A stretch of 64,000 nucleotides of DNA. Origin: Malurus cyaneus samueli. Taxonomy: Eukaryota; Chordata; Aves; Passeriformes; Maluridae. The position numbers and the translations under genes were made by a program. This document shows positions 1 through 14,900 of the stretch, piece after piece (position 1 is the first letter of the stretch; each line of letters begins with the position of its first letter). Under the pieces are notes generated by a model. It was not told the DNA's origin, searched no databases, and saw nothing but the letters and a program-made list of their open reading frames with translations. The stretch covers positions 57,409,804 through 57,473,803 of the forward strand of contig CM019216.1 of NCBI GenBank assembly GCA_009741485.1, given 5' to 3'.

Positions 1-2898
1 GTATTTGACGATACTGGAAAAAATTTTTCTTTTACTTTATTGGTACTATTTTTAATATCAAAATATTCCTTCATAGTCCATTCTGTTCATTACAATCTTT
101 CTAAGCAAAATGGTTTAGATATATTTCCACATTTGATGGAAAACAGTATGTAGGCAAATAATGATAGTTTTGGAAATTATTCAAAAGCTTTGCTGGGTGA
201 TGAATATCCCTGTACAACAGATGAGGATTTGGAACTTAACTTCATGTGAACACAAGATTGATCCACCACTCCGTGCCCTTGGCAGGTGCCAAAATGGGAT
301 TAAAATAGAGGGAAATATAAGGTAGGGTATTGGTCTCAAGTTAAACAAATTTGTACTAGCTTGAAGTAATTTTTTTAGCATTTGGAAGAGAGTTATAAAC
401 TATCACTAACACGATATTTTCTGACTCTTAAAGTTATTTATCAACTAATGTGCAAAATAGGTAGATCAGCTTTATTAATGCTTGATACAAAACACTTACC
501 AGACTTTGCTGCATGTGTTTTGCAGTATTTCAAACTATATGCACTAAACTAAAAATTAAAAAGTTAACTTTCCACATCCTCCTCTAGATACCCCTCTCCA
601 CTTCCTCTTGTTTTAACCTAGTTTACAGTTACTTGGTGGCCACAGTGGAAATCCCCTATAGAGAGTGGTTTGTTGTTAAGCTGCCTTGTGTGTGCAATTA
701 AGTGCACACCCTTAATTATTTCATAAGCTTGTACAGATATTTAATGGTAAAGCCAGGAAAACATTATTTAGATTAATTAAAAAACCTTTTTACTTTTCCT
801 TGAGGAAATTATCTTTTTTGATCTTGCTAATGCAGATGGATATGTCAGCTGTCATTGAATTTCTCTTTATAGTGGAGAGAGAGCACATTTGATCTTAAGT
901 TGTAAAGTAAAATCAATTAAATTCAGTCAGACTTCTTCCCTTGCCTTCAGTGAGCTTTACATCAAAGCTACAAATCTCAAGAAGGGTAGGGGGTGCAGCA
1001 ATGTAGTAATTGCTACTCAAGACATTTTGTTTATCCTCTTGAGGGGAAAATAGGATATCTAAGAAAGGCAAGAGGTGATTTTCAAGTCTGAAGTTACTGT
1101 AATTTTGAGTTCTGTTTATCACTAGAGTTACTTTTTCCTGAACCAAACAGCAACACTACTGAGGTTCTCCCCTAGATACTGAGTCATGTTTGTAAGGAAT
1201 GTCCTTAAACATCTCAGAAAGAGCATGCAGGGATGGGCAAACTTTTTATTTCTTACAAAATAAGAACTTTTGCAAGCCTTGTGAACTGACAAAGTTTATA
1301 TCTTTCACCTGGAAGAGGCATTTTCTCATGTGAATTGGGTTGGTATAGTCTGTTTTTTTTTAAAGGAATCCTGTCTTCTAGGAGTGTGGAAAGACATTTG
1401 CTTTGGAGGAGTTTGGTCTATTTTACTTGACAGTTTCTTCATCAGCTTTGTTTCATACTTTTGGTTATATCTTAACTCACTACACTCTTTATTTTTTTTT
1501 AAAGTTATTTTCAGATTTTTTTTTTTTTATTCTGTGCATAGTCTAATTATCATAGAACAGTTTGGGTTGGAAGGGACTTTAAAGATCATCTGGGTTCCAC
1601 CCACCCTGCCATGGCAGAGACACCTTCCACTAGAGCAGTTGCTCAGAGTCCCATCCACTCTGGCTTTGAACACCTACAGGAATGGTGTCCAAAAACTTCT
1701 CTGGGTATATTTAATTATCACATGAATCTGTGCAGAACTGGAGATTGAACTCTGGAAGATAACCAGGGAGTACTGGGACTAAATACAGGGAAGGCTGGCA
1801 TTGAAAATCAAGGCACTGCGAATGCAAAGCCCTTGAAGATCCAGTGTAGACAGAGATTTCAGCATTTATTATTTAATAGATCTCCTTCCACAATAAGTAT
1901 CCCGTCTTAAAGTTATTTAAACCTAATTTTCTAACTCCTCTGTGTTTGGTTATGTGTAGGGTCTATGATTAGGTATGAAAATAAATTTTAATCTACAAGG
2001 GTAGGTTTTGTTTTTTGTTTTTTTTTTTTAATATTCTGCTCTGCTACTTAAAATGAATTAATGTAAATGCGTAAAGGCTTTAAAATCAAGCCACAGAAAG
2101 AACAAAAAGCATCCTATCTATAGTTTATCTGTTTTGGCATGAAATAGCAGACCCAAGGGTTTGATTGCATGACCATTGGTGGAGTGGATATCACTATAGC
2201 TCTTGTGTTTAGAGATTCTGCCTTCTAAGGAAAGTAGGCCCTATGTGAATTTACTGTTTGTATGCTGTTTCAAGTTTCAAGCAATTTTTGCAGAGGCAAT
2301 GATAATAAAGAGATAAATTTTATAGAAAGAAAATTAACTACTGGATAGAGAATAAAGTTTAGCAGTGCCTGCCCTGAGGAAATTTTTGCAGTGAGATTTC
2401 ATCTTATAATAAGCATCGCAAAATTCACAAAGAAGGCAGATACTATATATGTCATATAAAAATTAGTAAGATAGGTAAGAATTTGAAGGCTGAAGAATCC
2501 AGAGAATCCTATCCTCAGTTAATTTTTTTTTTAGTCTCTTTAATAATGGGTGAGTTCAAATTGCAGACTTCAGCAAGAGTAAGATTTGCTGAAAATCTGA
2601 TCTTGACAAAGCTATTTAAATCTCATATAATTTTGCACTTGTTCATCATTACTTTTCTGGTCCTGTGAATCCTGCTGCCTTTGTAAGACCTCAATATAAC
2701 TGATGGTAGTCTCCACAAAATGGAGAGATGGGCCATGAAACTGTTGTGCAGCAAAACCAGTCAATGGATTGAGTAGTCATGAAATCTTAGTTTTATGGTA
2801 GGATTGAGAAGAATGTTGGATTGGTAGATGGTTACCGAGCACTTGAAGTAATGCACTTGCAAACATTTTGATTCAAATCTCTTCTGATTGTTTTTCAG
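1..2898 (+). other. SYTL3: SYTL3 intron
   Basis: Intron upstream of the first visible SYTL3 exon. It holds a CR1 3' fragment at 1550-1690 and T-rich runs around 1490-1530 and 1998-2031. I found no SHD zinc-finger exon here. Confidence 0.75.
1550..1690 (-). mobile_element. CR1 LINE 3' fragment
   Basis: CATAGAACAGTTTGGGTTGG, then AAGGGACTTTAAAGATCATC, the CCACCCACCCTGCCATGG block and GCTTTGAACACCTACAGG match the reverse complement of a CR1 3' end. It lies in a SYTL3 intron, opposite to transcription. Confidence 0.9.
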
Positions 2899-2963
2899 AG
2901 ATGTGAAAGTGAAGGCTGGTGAATGGTTCTTTGAGGAACGAGCAAAGAAATATCCAGGTGGAG
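2899..2963 (+). CDS. SYTL3: SYTL3 exon: end of Rab27-binding SHD
   Basis: The acceptor is tttttcag and the donor GGAG|gtaatc. One base completes the previous codon, 21 codons follow ([21 protein letters not shown]) and one base is left over. The WFFEERAKK motif is diagnostic of the second SHD helix of Slp proteins. The preceding exon is left of the window. Confidence 0.92.
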
Positions 2964-5900
2964 GTAATCATATTCAGTGGAACAGATCATAAACTGCTAT
3001 GTAATGTGTAGTCATCATCTAAGTGAAACACAGAATGTATTCTGACACTGTATCTAATGTTTCTTCTTCCATTTTACCATGTAGTCCACCTGTCTATGCA
3101 GTAAATAAAACATGAACATAAATTAGCAGAGTGCATTTAAAAGTATAACTTATTTTGTCTGAGTGATAAAAATAAGAAAATTGCTGGCTATGTAAGTTTG
3201 AGTTAATGAGCATGTAAGACTCCTAAGAAACAGTGATGTGAAATTAATATAGAAATGTTATATGTGCAGAAGGAAAAAGATCTTGCATTCATCATTTGTG
3301 AAAGATAAAAGTTCAGTTGTTTCCAATGATTTCTAAAGTTCCAAGATATGATAGAATGGAATAAAACCCCCTGTGTGTAGATATAAATCAAGAGAGATAA
3401 ACACTGCTTCGGGTCTTTTCAGTGCCATTAAAAGTACAAAACCTTAAAAGAAATTATAGTGGATGCAGAGGGATTGCTCCATGGGGAATGTGTTTTGCCA
3501 GCCAAGGAGCCATTAGTTTTTGTTTTCACTTACAATAACTAGTAACTCTTCCTTTGAAGTGCCACTTCGGATAAGCCTCTGTTTCATTTTGTGCCTGATT
3601 GTAGTTAAATGATACAGTTTTACTTCCAGTATCTGCCTCTATGTTTAAGAGTAGGTGGTGAAAAGGAAGGAACTGGGCTTTAAATCACTCTTGAGAAACT
3701 TGAATAGGAAGAATTTTAGAAATGGAAGAGCACAATCAGGCAAATTTTGGATAGTAGGTGTTCATGAAAAGCAGCAGGCAGCATATTAAGAAAGTAAAGT
3801 CCCTGTTAAAACAATTTAAAATTCGAAAGATTTCACTGAAGTCCATTATATCTAACACAATTTCTGATTTTTAAGTGTTAGTTCACTGATTGTTCAAATC
3901 AGTCACAGTTTTATCCAATAACATTGTAAATAATTTCTCCTATTTTTTTTTCCATGAGTCTAAAGCTGTTAATTTTATCAATCTCTCTCAGTTATTGGAA
4001 AATGCTACATTATTCTCAGAGACTGAATCTGATATTGCAAGATACTGACTGTCCCTTTTTCCAGCAAAATAAATTGGTTCTCACTTTGGATTATCAAAGC
4101 TTTGTAGGTACTCAAAACATTTTGCTTATTTAGTCTAATGGTAATACTGTTGAAGTCATGAAGATCTAAGGATACACAGAAGATATATCTGCAGGGAGAA
4201 ATGTGTTTTGTTTAGGTCATTTGATTAGACCTACTGATATATTTAAAGGGGTTTAAAAAGAGACAAATTTTGAAATACAGCAGTCTTTATGTGTCCTTTA
4301 ATCCTGGAGGGACAGTGCCCTCTTTTGGTTTGAAAATATAGCATAACTGAAGTATTCACTGCAAAGTAAGTTTACCTGAAAAAAAAATTTACAGTGAAGT
4401 TTTCTCATGTTGTGGAGTAATAAAGCTTTTTATTAGTTTTTTTTTTGTAGAAGCACTTCTACCTAAAGAATGAGATTAATATTTTTGTAAAAGTGGTAGA
4501 TTGTCTTCAGTGACCAATTGATTTAAAATCTAAGATAGCAAATATTACATATCAAAAAGAGAGAATTCTGGAGTTCTGTTTGAAAATAGAAACAATAATC
4601 AGCTCACCAGTGTTACAATCACTAACACAATCTATTACTTTTATGTAAGTTATACATTATAATTAATGACATCTTTAGCAAAACATGAATCACATGCTGC
4701 TTTCACTGTATCAGGAACTACTAGTGATTAAAGTCACTCCAGATAATCTCAGCTGGCCATTTGTTACATGCTTTTAGCCCTTTTTCCTATTTGTGGTCCC
4801 CCTGGAACAATATACAGTTTTATGAGTCTTCATTGTTTGTGCTTGGTGGAGCTCTCGTTCCTTGGTGTCGTTACATCCTGTGGCTACTCATCTGAGCCTT
4901 GGTTGTTATTTCCCTGCAGGGATGCTCTTAGCAGTGGGTTTTGCTCATGCTTCTGGGTCAGTCAAGCATTTTCATCGTTGCTCAGATCTCTAGTAGAAAA
5001 AGTGAAAAGAATTTTTCATGAGATGCAATAGTTGACCATGTGCCTGCTCTTGTACACATTTTCAAGCTTCCCTTAGTGTTTGAATTTTGTGGCTAAAGTG
5101 TGCTTTAGTGCAGTGGGCCTGTGCACCACCTGCCTCCTGCATCTTGTGAGGCTGAGAGCACTCAGCAGCCTGTAGGAATGGGCCTGTTGGCATCTGTGCG
5201 TGATTATCCTTAGCATTTGTGGAGAATTTGTATGAATGTGTCCCCTGCAACAGGGGTGGTACAGTTTGAGATACATGAGAGACTTGTGTGTTACTTAGCT
5301 GATACATTAGCTCAGAAGTGATTTCACTCCTGACTTACATGTGTATGAGCTGCTGTAAGTACAGTCCAGTTTCTGAAAGGCACTGATTTTAAAAAGTATT
5401 ATACAGGTATAAGTAACTTCTGTTGCTTCTAAATGATCTTTGGAATTTTTTTTTCTTTCCTCCTTCATAGGCAGACATGAAACAGTTGGTGCAAAGCTCT
5501 TGGAATCTTATCAGAATTTGAGGTAAGACTCATGAAAGGACAAACAGTCCTAGGGCACTGAGAATTTGTGTGGGTGATATATTTTATGTTGTAAACAAGC
5601 CAGTGGTTTGTTTTCCTTTATTATGGAAAAAAAAAAATCAATACTTTTGGAGTTCAAATGAAAAAAAGCATAGAAAAATTTTTACTTTTGGCTGTCAGCA
5701 ATCCACAGAACAGGTCTCATGTACAACAGAGAGTACTGTGTTTAGAGTAATACTATCTTACTTGAAATGAAGAGATGTGCATTGTTTTTAATTGCTAATA
5801 TTTTTTCATCACTATTTATACAATTATCTGTCAAATTTGCATGTACTTTTAAATGATTGTAAACAAAAATTATTTACTAGAGGTCATAAAAGCATCATTG

Positions 5901-8900
5901 TTTGCTTAATGGGAGATATTGCTGATATGACTAGTGTTACAATAAATAGCAGACAATAAGTTAGACATTTTCACTTACCAAACTTAAAAAAGAACCAAAC
6001 TAGTTTATAGTGAATAAATACTTTGAGTAGAGGCCAAAGCATGACCATAGTTAAGTGAATATCAGTGATATATAATGAAGTAACAGTCTGCTTAGACCGT
6101 ATGTTATTAAAATAATCCTCTGCCTTAAAATAAACCAAACCAAAAAACCACAACACCAAACAGCAACAACAAAAACAACTACCAAAACCCAAACCAACCA
6201 AAAAATCCCCCAAAAGCCTCATATAAAATAAGATACAAAGAGAAGGTCTCAATTTAATATAATTATCTAGCAAGGCATAGCTGCATAAGAAAGAAACTTA
6301 GTCAGCTGGATAAGACCCTAACCAGGACTGATTTTTACCTAGATGTTGTAAAACTAAAAGAAAATCAAAGAGGAAGTTTACCAGCTACCTTAGGGTCTGT
6401 GAGATCTGTGATTGTGCTGTGATAACAGAATCAGTCAGATTTTTTTTTTTTTTTTTTTTCACAGATTAGGACTATTTACCATAGATGGAGTGGCAGGAAT
6501 GTTTAAAGGGTCTTTAACAGCTCTGCAATCAGGCAAGGAAGGATCCTTTTAGTACTGTAAATAAAGATGACTGTTTTCAGAAAACATCTCTGAAGAAGAC
6601 ATGGGATATGTTGTACAGGAATTGTGTTTTAGAACTCTGAACACAAACTGTAATACTGCCAGTCATATAGAATTCTGAGGAGCCTGTCCTAAATTAGGTC
6701 TTCCTGATAGTTCCAATTTAATAATTTTACCTGGAGCACCCCAAGACTGAGAAGATAGAGAGATAGTCCTAATTCTAGTCAAAGGCAGTCAATAAACCTG
6801 TGCTGCAACTCTTATGGACACAGGATGTCAACATAGATCTTTCTAGAGTGCGGGAAACACAGACAGTAAGGACAATGTGCGTGGATATATTTTATTTATC
6901 CATCTGTTGGCATGGTATGTTAATTGTTGCACTTTTTATCTCTTAAATTTCTAGTAAAATTTCTGTTGTACCTCCAACGCCTCCTCCTTTCACAGAATCA
7001 GCAGCGGGAACCAATGTGATGGTAAATGTATGTTTCTGCAAACTATACATATATGTGCACCACTTAGGGTGTCATTCATAGGAAAAGGTTGCCACACAGA
7101 AATGTGGTAAATAACTGCTGTAACATCACTCTGCAAGATAAATGAAGCCTTTTGTTACTTTGCCATTATCTTTGTGCTGCATTGGTACCAAGAAAGAAAG
7201 TTTAGAGGCTATGAGGGCTGTTTTGAATTAGTTTTCAGTTTTTGAGGGAAGTGGTTAACCACTCTGACATTAGAATATTGTGTCTGGTTTTTGGTACCTT
7301 ATCACAGGAAGACTGGACTGAGATCTGATCTCCCCTCGAACTTGAAGGATCCCTTGTTCCTATGACATTCAATAGTCATGTGTTACTTTCATTAGTGAAT
7401 GAAAACCAGTGAATATGATGGCTGTCTTTGCATTCCAGTTTCTAGTGGACAGACTAGTAGAATGTGGCTTGAAACTCATAGAAGTTGCACTAAATTACTG
7501 TTTCATTTAATTTTGGACTGGATCCTCAGGCCCTGGTTTTGAAGACCATTTCAATTCTGTAAACATTCTTAGGTGCTTACATGAAATTTGATGAAAACTC
7601 TTTGATTCAGAGACACAGGAGCATCTGTAACAGGTAGAAGTATTAAATACCTTACAGCAAATCAGTGATGTTGTAGGTAATCTTTCTACAAGGAGTTTCA
7701 CTTGTATGTTAAAGACCATGAAACTGAAAGGATTACTTTTCATCTTCATCCATTAGTGTGACAGTTTCCAGCCATGTTCAGTATATGTCCTCAGATGTAT
7801 TTGTCTACAGAAGTGAGCCAAGGGCTGCAGCCTTACCATCTGATTGTTGTGCAGTCTACAGACTTATAATCATGGAAACTTTAGAAGTACAAACATTTAG
7901 TGGTTTTTTTTTCACTCTTTCCATCTCCCATTTACAGGAACTTGGAGAGTCTAGAAGGTTTAATAAGTCTGTGGAGAACTTGTTTTTGTGTCTCACAACA
8001 CATATAAAAAGTAAGTGCTTCCACTGTTTTGTCATTCTAGAATAACATAGTCAAATGTTTAAAATTTTTGGCCACAGTGTTGGCCAAGAAGTTGTAATAA
8101 AAAAAGGATATCAAGTAATGGCTGAAATTATTAATATCAAGGCTTTGGCGACCTGAAAAATAATACAGTAAGTCTAATTCTCATTCAGCTGTTAAATAAA
8201 CTGATTATTACAAATCAGACAATGATTTTTTTTAAAGATATGAAAAGACTGTTTAATGTTTGTTTTTTTTTTTTTTTTTTTTTTTAATTTACCAGATGTT
8301 CAGATGCAGTGTATTTAATTCATATTAGCCCAGAGTAATAACCAATTTCTGAAATTTGTCTGAGCCCCAGCTGACCCTGTCAAAGGGTCTATAATTTAAC
8401 AGGTGCTAAATATTTTCATTCTCTTGCAGTAATCTTGAGGACTTCCCTCTTCTTTCTCAGTCTGTCCAGTTGTGTGGGTTTTTTCAGTGCATACTTTTAT
8501 GTGCTCTCCAGTCCTTACAACTCTTCTTCCATTCTGGTGCTTTTGGTTCCTTCATTCTCTTATGCTGTCTGCTGTTCCTGGGGGTGCAGACCGTGTGCAC
8601 ACCTCTAAGGCTAAGTACACTGAGGACAGCCATTTGTGAAAAACAAATTAAAGGCATCAGTGTCCAGAGGAAAACAACTTCTGAGCCCTAGGAAGACTAC
8701 AGAGGCTTGCACATTTGCATGAATCTGAACAAACCTCAGTATTTTATTATGAGCTTCAATTTACACAACTTCACATGCAAGATTAGACCTGAGTAAATCT
8801 GTCTTTAGTGCCTTTCTGCTTTTCCCCCTACCTCTTGTCTTAGCTCTTGTTTGGTCTTTCCTTTAGCTTCTTACACCCATTCTAAAGACCTATTCTGCTT

Positions 8901-11900
8901 CAACTATGCAAATTTAATGTTGTGTCTGTGTGAGCATATATTAAAACTATGCAGAATCATGGTGACTTGCTCCTGAGCAGAAGGATAGGGGATTGTAGGA
9001 CACTACTACTGGAAACAGTAATAGTGGTAGCACAGAACTGGATGCAAAGTAATTTATTCAGCATTCTGGTATTTTGAAGCCTGGCCATATCCCAGAGTTA
9101 CTGGTAAAGACTTTCAGGACTGCAGCAAACTAATTTATTAATTCACTGCTATCAAAAGCAAAGTCCTATTCCACTCACTCCTGTCTTTCTCTTTCTACCC
9201 TTATGCTGCCATAATTAGCATCTGGAACCCTCTGGGTACTTATTTAGCTAATTTAAAGGGCAGCACGTTAATGTAAACCAAACACATAGGTACTTTTCTG
9301 CTTTTATACTGAGTTAAATGGGCTCAGGGTAAGATATATGTCGGAATGTGTACAACAGAGAGTTCTGGTCCATGTGGTCAGAAGCCAAGGATGGAGCAGA
9401 GCAATGGTTGCAGAGGGAGATGGCAGCCAGTTGTTAGTTCAGTTCAGCTGTGTGTGAAACCCCACTCAGGTGCTCTCACCCTCGGTTATTGTAGAGCAGT
9501 TTAATTTGGGAGGAAATAACAGGCTGTTGCAATCCTTGAGGTGAATAATTAAAAATAATAGGAAGTCTTACAGAGAGAAAGAGTTGGGTTTGTCGACTTG
9601 AGAAACCAGCTTTTTCAGACAATATGGCCTCTCAGTGAAACCTCGGACGGTGCTGAGAAACACTTTTGGTCACGAGTGTCTAAAGTTAGTACTCTGTATC
9701 TTATCTAGATAAGAATGTCCTGCTTTGCAGAGGTATTTAATACACCCAGCTCTTGTGTATTGCAGTAAATAAACCTGGAGAACCTCGTTCTGCCTTTGAC
9801 TCTCTCACTGGAGGCAGTGTGTGTGTCTGAGAGCGATGGGAACAAGGGATCAGCATGTGCAGCACAAAGCTGCCATTGTACAGTCTGCTCCTTTATGCTG
9901 TTACCTCCTGTTCCAATGTGGTTTGGCAGCAAGAGGAGATTATAATCCAATGGTTACCATTTGGTCAATATAAAAGGAATTACTGGTTGTAGTTTTATTT
10001 GCAGTGAATAATTGCCCTTGGCACTAGAGAGTGTCAGTCTTATGGATATTTGGGTTGGGAAGCCAGAAGAGAAATAGATATGAAAGCTGAAAGTTTGTGT
10101 TTTCTCACAGTCACTGTTCTTTAACCTGTTTAGTTTAAGAGTGTGTGAGGCAAGCTGGTGTTTTCTGTCTCTATTGCTGGTCAAGCTACTCAGATTGTAT
10201 CTATTTCATTAGAACTCTCAACTCCAGTCTCCTTTATGATCTCTTATTTCACTGTGTATGTTAAAAACCTGGTTTAATTTACAGAGATGGCTTAATTGAG
10301 CCAGCCTTTGAATAGGTCACATGGTGCCTTAATGGTGTACACAGAGTACAGTAAACATCTGAGGACTGATTGCTGCTAAGAACAAAACTAACCCAGTGTC
10401 TTTAAAAATCACACTTGAGTGCTGTTGTTTTTGAATACCATAATGTCATATTGTCTGCTCTCTGAGGTTCCTCTGCAGTCATTCATGTTATGAGAAAAGT
10501 GTTTATTTCTTCTCTATAAATTAAACATATGATAGCTATTTCATGTACTGCTTATAAATTTTTAATTCTTCATGAGAGTCTGGGATTGACAACAAAGTAT
10601 CTGCAGCTAAGCCTGCTCATATTCAACCTCAGAAGTCATGGATGAGTGCTGCCCTTCCCTTTAAGTGAAATTCTGAATGTACACTGAGGAATAAGAAGTG
10701 AAAAGTGGTGCATTAAATGTCCAATTGTCCTGTAGATTTATTTGCCAATAAACTATGTTTTACTGCAGTGCTAATTCAACAAGGTGCTTAAGTATGGACA
10801 TAAGCTTATCCATATGAGTCATGGCTTTGAAGTCCATGAGGCCTATTCACATTCCTGAAATTATGTGTGGTTTGGGACCAGAGTATGTAAAATCCCTCCT
10901 TTAATCCATATTTTGGATACATTTCTAAATATTTTCTGATACGTTCTTCTTTCTTAATTTCCTTGTAATATTGCTTTGTTATTATAATGATCTTGCTTTT
11001 ATCCTGAACCAAACCAAAATGCCTTACAAATCAAGTTATACATAGGGACTGTAGTAGCTGTTTCTGCAAGGAAACTGTATTTGATGGCATACAGTTCTTT
11101 GCAGCAGCTATAATGATAGGCAGCAAGGAGCATAATTTCCAGTTGAAACAGCATGAAAAATTTAGGTAGGCAAAATGTAATTATATACAATGTGACAAGC
11201 ACTTGTCTTGCCATCTGTTTTTTAGTCTTAAGAGTTCAATGCTAAAGGTGCAGGATGACATTTTGAAAGCTATAGAATTAGCCTAAAAATCTATAGGATT
11301 GCTTGCAAAGTTTGTTATGGTGACTTTTCTCTTTATTTTCACTTCAGAAATATCAAAATCTCAGAACGATATGGCTGACAGACGTGTCCTAACCACAGAT
11401 TATGGGAAGAATGTGGAGAGAAGGAACCAAAGAAGGAGCCAGTCTGACACTGCAATCAACATTACAAGCAGGGTATCCATATTATTATACAAAATCTCTA
11501 ACTGTAAGAGGTGTTTAAGGAGTGAAATATATCTGTCAGAGCAATGATGTGCACAGTGAAATTTTACTTTTATTTTATGAACAGGGCATAGCTGATGTTC
11601 ACTGACTGTGGTCAGAACTCTGATTCTTCACAAGATTTTTGACAGAGTCTGCACAATTTATTTCAGCCTAGAGTCTCAATGTTAGACTGAGATTTTTACA
11701 AAGGGGGGGAAGGGGATGGGACATTTTGCTCTCAGGTGTTCACAGACTCTCTTGAGGTTGAATTTCTCTGTGTGATTGTTGGGCTGCAGGCTAGTGCTCT
11801 CTGTCTAGCCTTCTTCCTGCCCTTTTTGCTGCTGAACAGGACAAGCTATGACATCCCAAACCCATCCTGACATTTTCTGAGCATTTTTTTACTAGGCTGG

Positions 11901-14900
11901 GAGAAAGCATTGCTGTTAGTTGCTATGCAACTTCTCTTTTCCTTTTGCTTTGGTTACAGTCTCTAGTTTTCAGTGTTTTCTTGAGAAGTTTGAGAAAAAT
12001 CCAGATTTTCCTACAAATTGTGCAGGGCTGAAGATGACCTCACATTTCTGCTTTTGAGTTACACTAAAGATTTTATTTTGTACACTTTCAGCTCTGAAGT
12101 GGCTGAATTTTGTCCATACTCAGTTTTCCACATAGTAGCGATTTCTGAATTGCCTTGTTTGTCTGAATGAGGTCAATGTGGTTTGCTAAGTGCCTGAATT
12201 AGATGCTAAGAAAAGCCCTTGCTTTGGGCCAGACCTCATGGCACACATTACTCACAGCTCCCTTCTGCACATTTTTCGCTTTCCTCAGAAGTGTTAGGTG
12301 CTGATAAATGGAAGAGACAGGATGACAAACTGCACGGACTGGGCAACTTGAGTTGGCCCAGCAAGGTCTGAGAACTTTGTGAAATCAGTTCTGGTATTTT
12401 TGTTTACAATCAAATCATCAACAGAATTGGCAAAAATTATTAGTTACCTGAGTGCTGTTTTCATTTTGGCAGGCCATACTTTGATGTTAACTTTATTCCT
12501 CAGGGAGAGCACTGCTGTTCTAATGCACTGAAAAATATCACAGTTGGAGACAATGTGAATTTAGACTATGCTTCATTGCATGCTAATCATAATCTGCCAT
12601 GTTTAAAAGATGGATATGTGTTCTTTGGCTTTGGAAATTTATTAGTAGGAGAATCCAGATTATTTGTGTGGGTTTTTAATTGCCCATTTAAAGATTTAGA
12701 ATTTAATTTATGTCCATACTTTGCACTGCAGGTTTTGAAAGATAGATTTCAATGTTTGTGTGCCAGAGTGCTATTTCTCTGAGTCATTTGAACCAGCTGG
12801 ACTACATTTAAGCTAGAATTTTCGTTTTGCTAGACTTACTGTTGATTTTTTCCTGTAAATGTCATTTATCTTTGTTTTCCTTTAGGAAGCGTAGCTGTTT
12901 ACACCTTTATTAGAACTATGCCTTAAGTTATGGGACAAAACCTGTTTTAAATTATACTTGGAAAACAACTAATTTTATTTAAAAGAAAATACCATGTTGA
13001 AATCTTACTTGTTATGATTTCCACCCCAGAAAGAGCTTTCATTTTCAGAGAATAAATCAAAGCAGTGGGTTTTCCCCCTAGAAACTATATATTTTTCTCT
13101 TAGGAATGACTGTGAAGTAGTAACTGTAACCACAAGTTTGACTGTGCAGTGTATAGAACTGGGGCACTGCTTCAGTCTCAGAACACTATCTATTTCTTAA
13201 GTAAATTTTCTAAATTAGTGATGTGTGCAGAGTCTGATTCCTTCAGATTAAAACTTAAAGAGGTTATAATTAACCCCAGTATTAGTGAAATAAACAAATC
13301 AAATGGCGAGAAGTACCAGCCAGTGTAAAATCTGGGTTTTGGGAAGTGTTTTTGAGGGCCTCTCATGATTGGAATCCCTAAGTTTATTAAGGGAGCTGCA
13401 GTTATACTTGCCTCACTGGGGAACAGGCAGGCATGTGCCACGTTTGGACCATGTTTGTGGTGTATTGGTAGATGTGGGATACCTCTCCTGTAGCAACAGA
13501 AGCAGACATTAGAGCTGGGCTGGGCTTATGAAACCTGCTGCTGGGTTTAGCACTGGTAGCTATGTTGCCTTGTCAGTCTCTTATGTCCCGTATTGCACAA
13601 TAGAGAAATCTTTCTGATCAAAGTGGAACCTAAAATTTAGTGTGTAGTAGGTTGTTTGGGTTAGCAAGTGAAATTGTTTGTATTTCAGGTTTTGTAAAGC
13701 AGAAGACAATTTCTTTGCTAGGAAGTACTAGTTTGGGTTTGCTTTGAGACTATAGTCTGGATGCATTTTCTGTCTGTTTCCCTCTCATAAGGTAACTTAA
13801 TTCTTGCATCTGTTCTTAAGGTAGGGTGCTTTAATAGACAAAACAGTTTCTGTGTGTTGTGATAACAGCAGACTGGTTAGGATTTTGCATATCCTGTTTT
13901 TTCAGAAGTAACCTCAATGTATTATCTAATCTCTTGTCCTCATTCTTTAGTGCTTTCTGCTGATTGTGCAGGAGGGATTCTGTCACATTTCCTGTTTCTT
14001 TTATTCAAATAAAGCCTAATCCTTTTTATCGATTCAGTCACACTACATTCTTTTTGGTCTTTCAGGTCACCTCTGTTACATAACTTCTAAAAAGAAATTA
14101 TTTTCTTAGATCCTAATCATGTAAAATTTCTTACCTTGCATTTTTCTTATCCATTAAGGTGTCCACATCCTTCTCACAGATTGTATTATCCTGGGGAAGT
14201 GATGTGCCAGAAGCACCAGTATTTTCAGTATATTTCTAGCCCTATGTATTTGTATTTCAGCACTTCATTCGAAGAATTGTTGTTCTTGATGAGAGAAGTG
14301 GCTGAAGGTGAATCTTGAGTTTTGATTCACATATATATATATATATATATAAATCTTTCACAAATTTTTAGGGTTTTCATGGGAAAATTGACAAGGTGAA
14401 TGGACCTAGTCAAAGCAAGGTCAAGAACATCTTGGAAATTTAAATTTTTTCTGTAAACAAAGCTATAAGAACTTTTCTATAAACAAAGCTAAATAAGTCT
14501 GTTTCTATTTTCAAATCTCTTTCAACTTACATTCATTCTTACATAGGTAAACATGGGCATGTGTCATGCATATTGCAAAATACAATTTTTAATTTCCTGG
14601 AGGCGAATTATATTTTCTTCCAAAATTACTGTTTTGTTATGGCCTAGTAAGGACTTTCATTAGTATATTGCTACTTTTGGTGTGTTATTAGTAGACTGCT
14701 GTTAGTAATTGCTGTGATTGTGATGCTTAGGTTAGCTGGTGGTATGTTGATTTTAGAAAATTATTAATATAATGAATGTACTACTAAGTGGGTTGAGAGA
14801 GTTATAAATCAACATTTAAATTAAGTTACTACATTATCTTTGAAAGTGTGCCGCCTGCATGACCTTAATCAGAGTCAATTGTAGCCATTTACTGATTCAT

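Larger units (their letters stand above)
5523..6954 (+). other. SYTL3: SYTL3 intron
   Basis: The intron contains an A/C-only tract (6125-6216) and a T20 run (6440-6459). No other feature was seen. Confidence 0.75.
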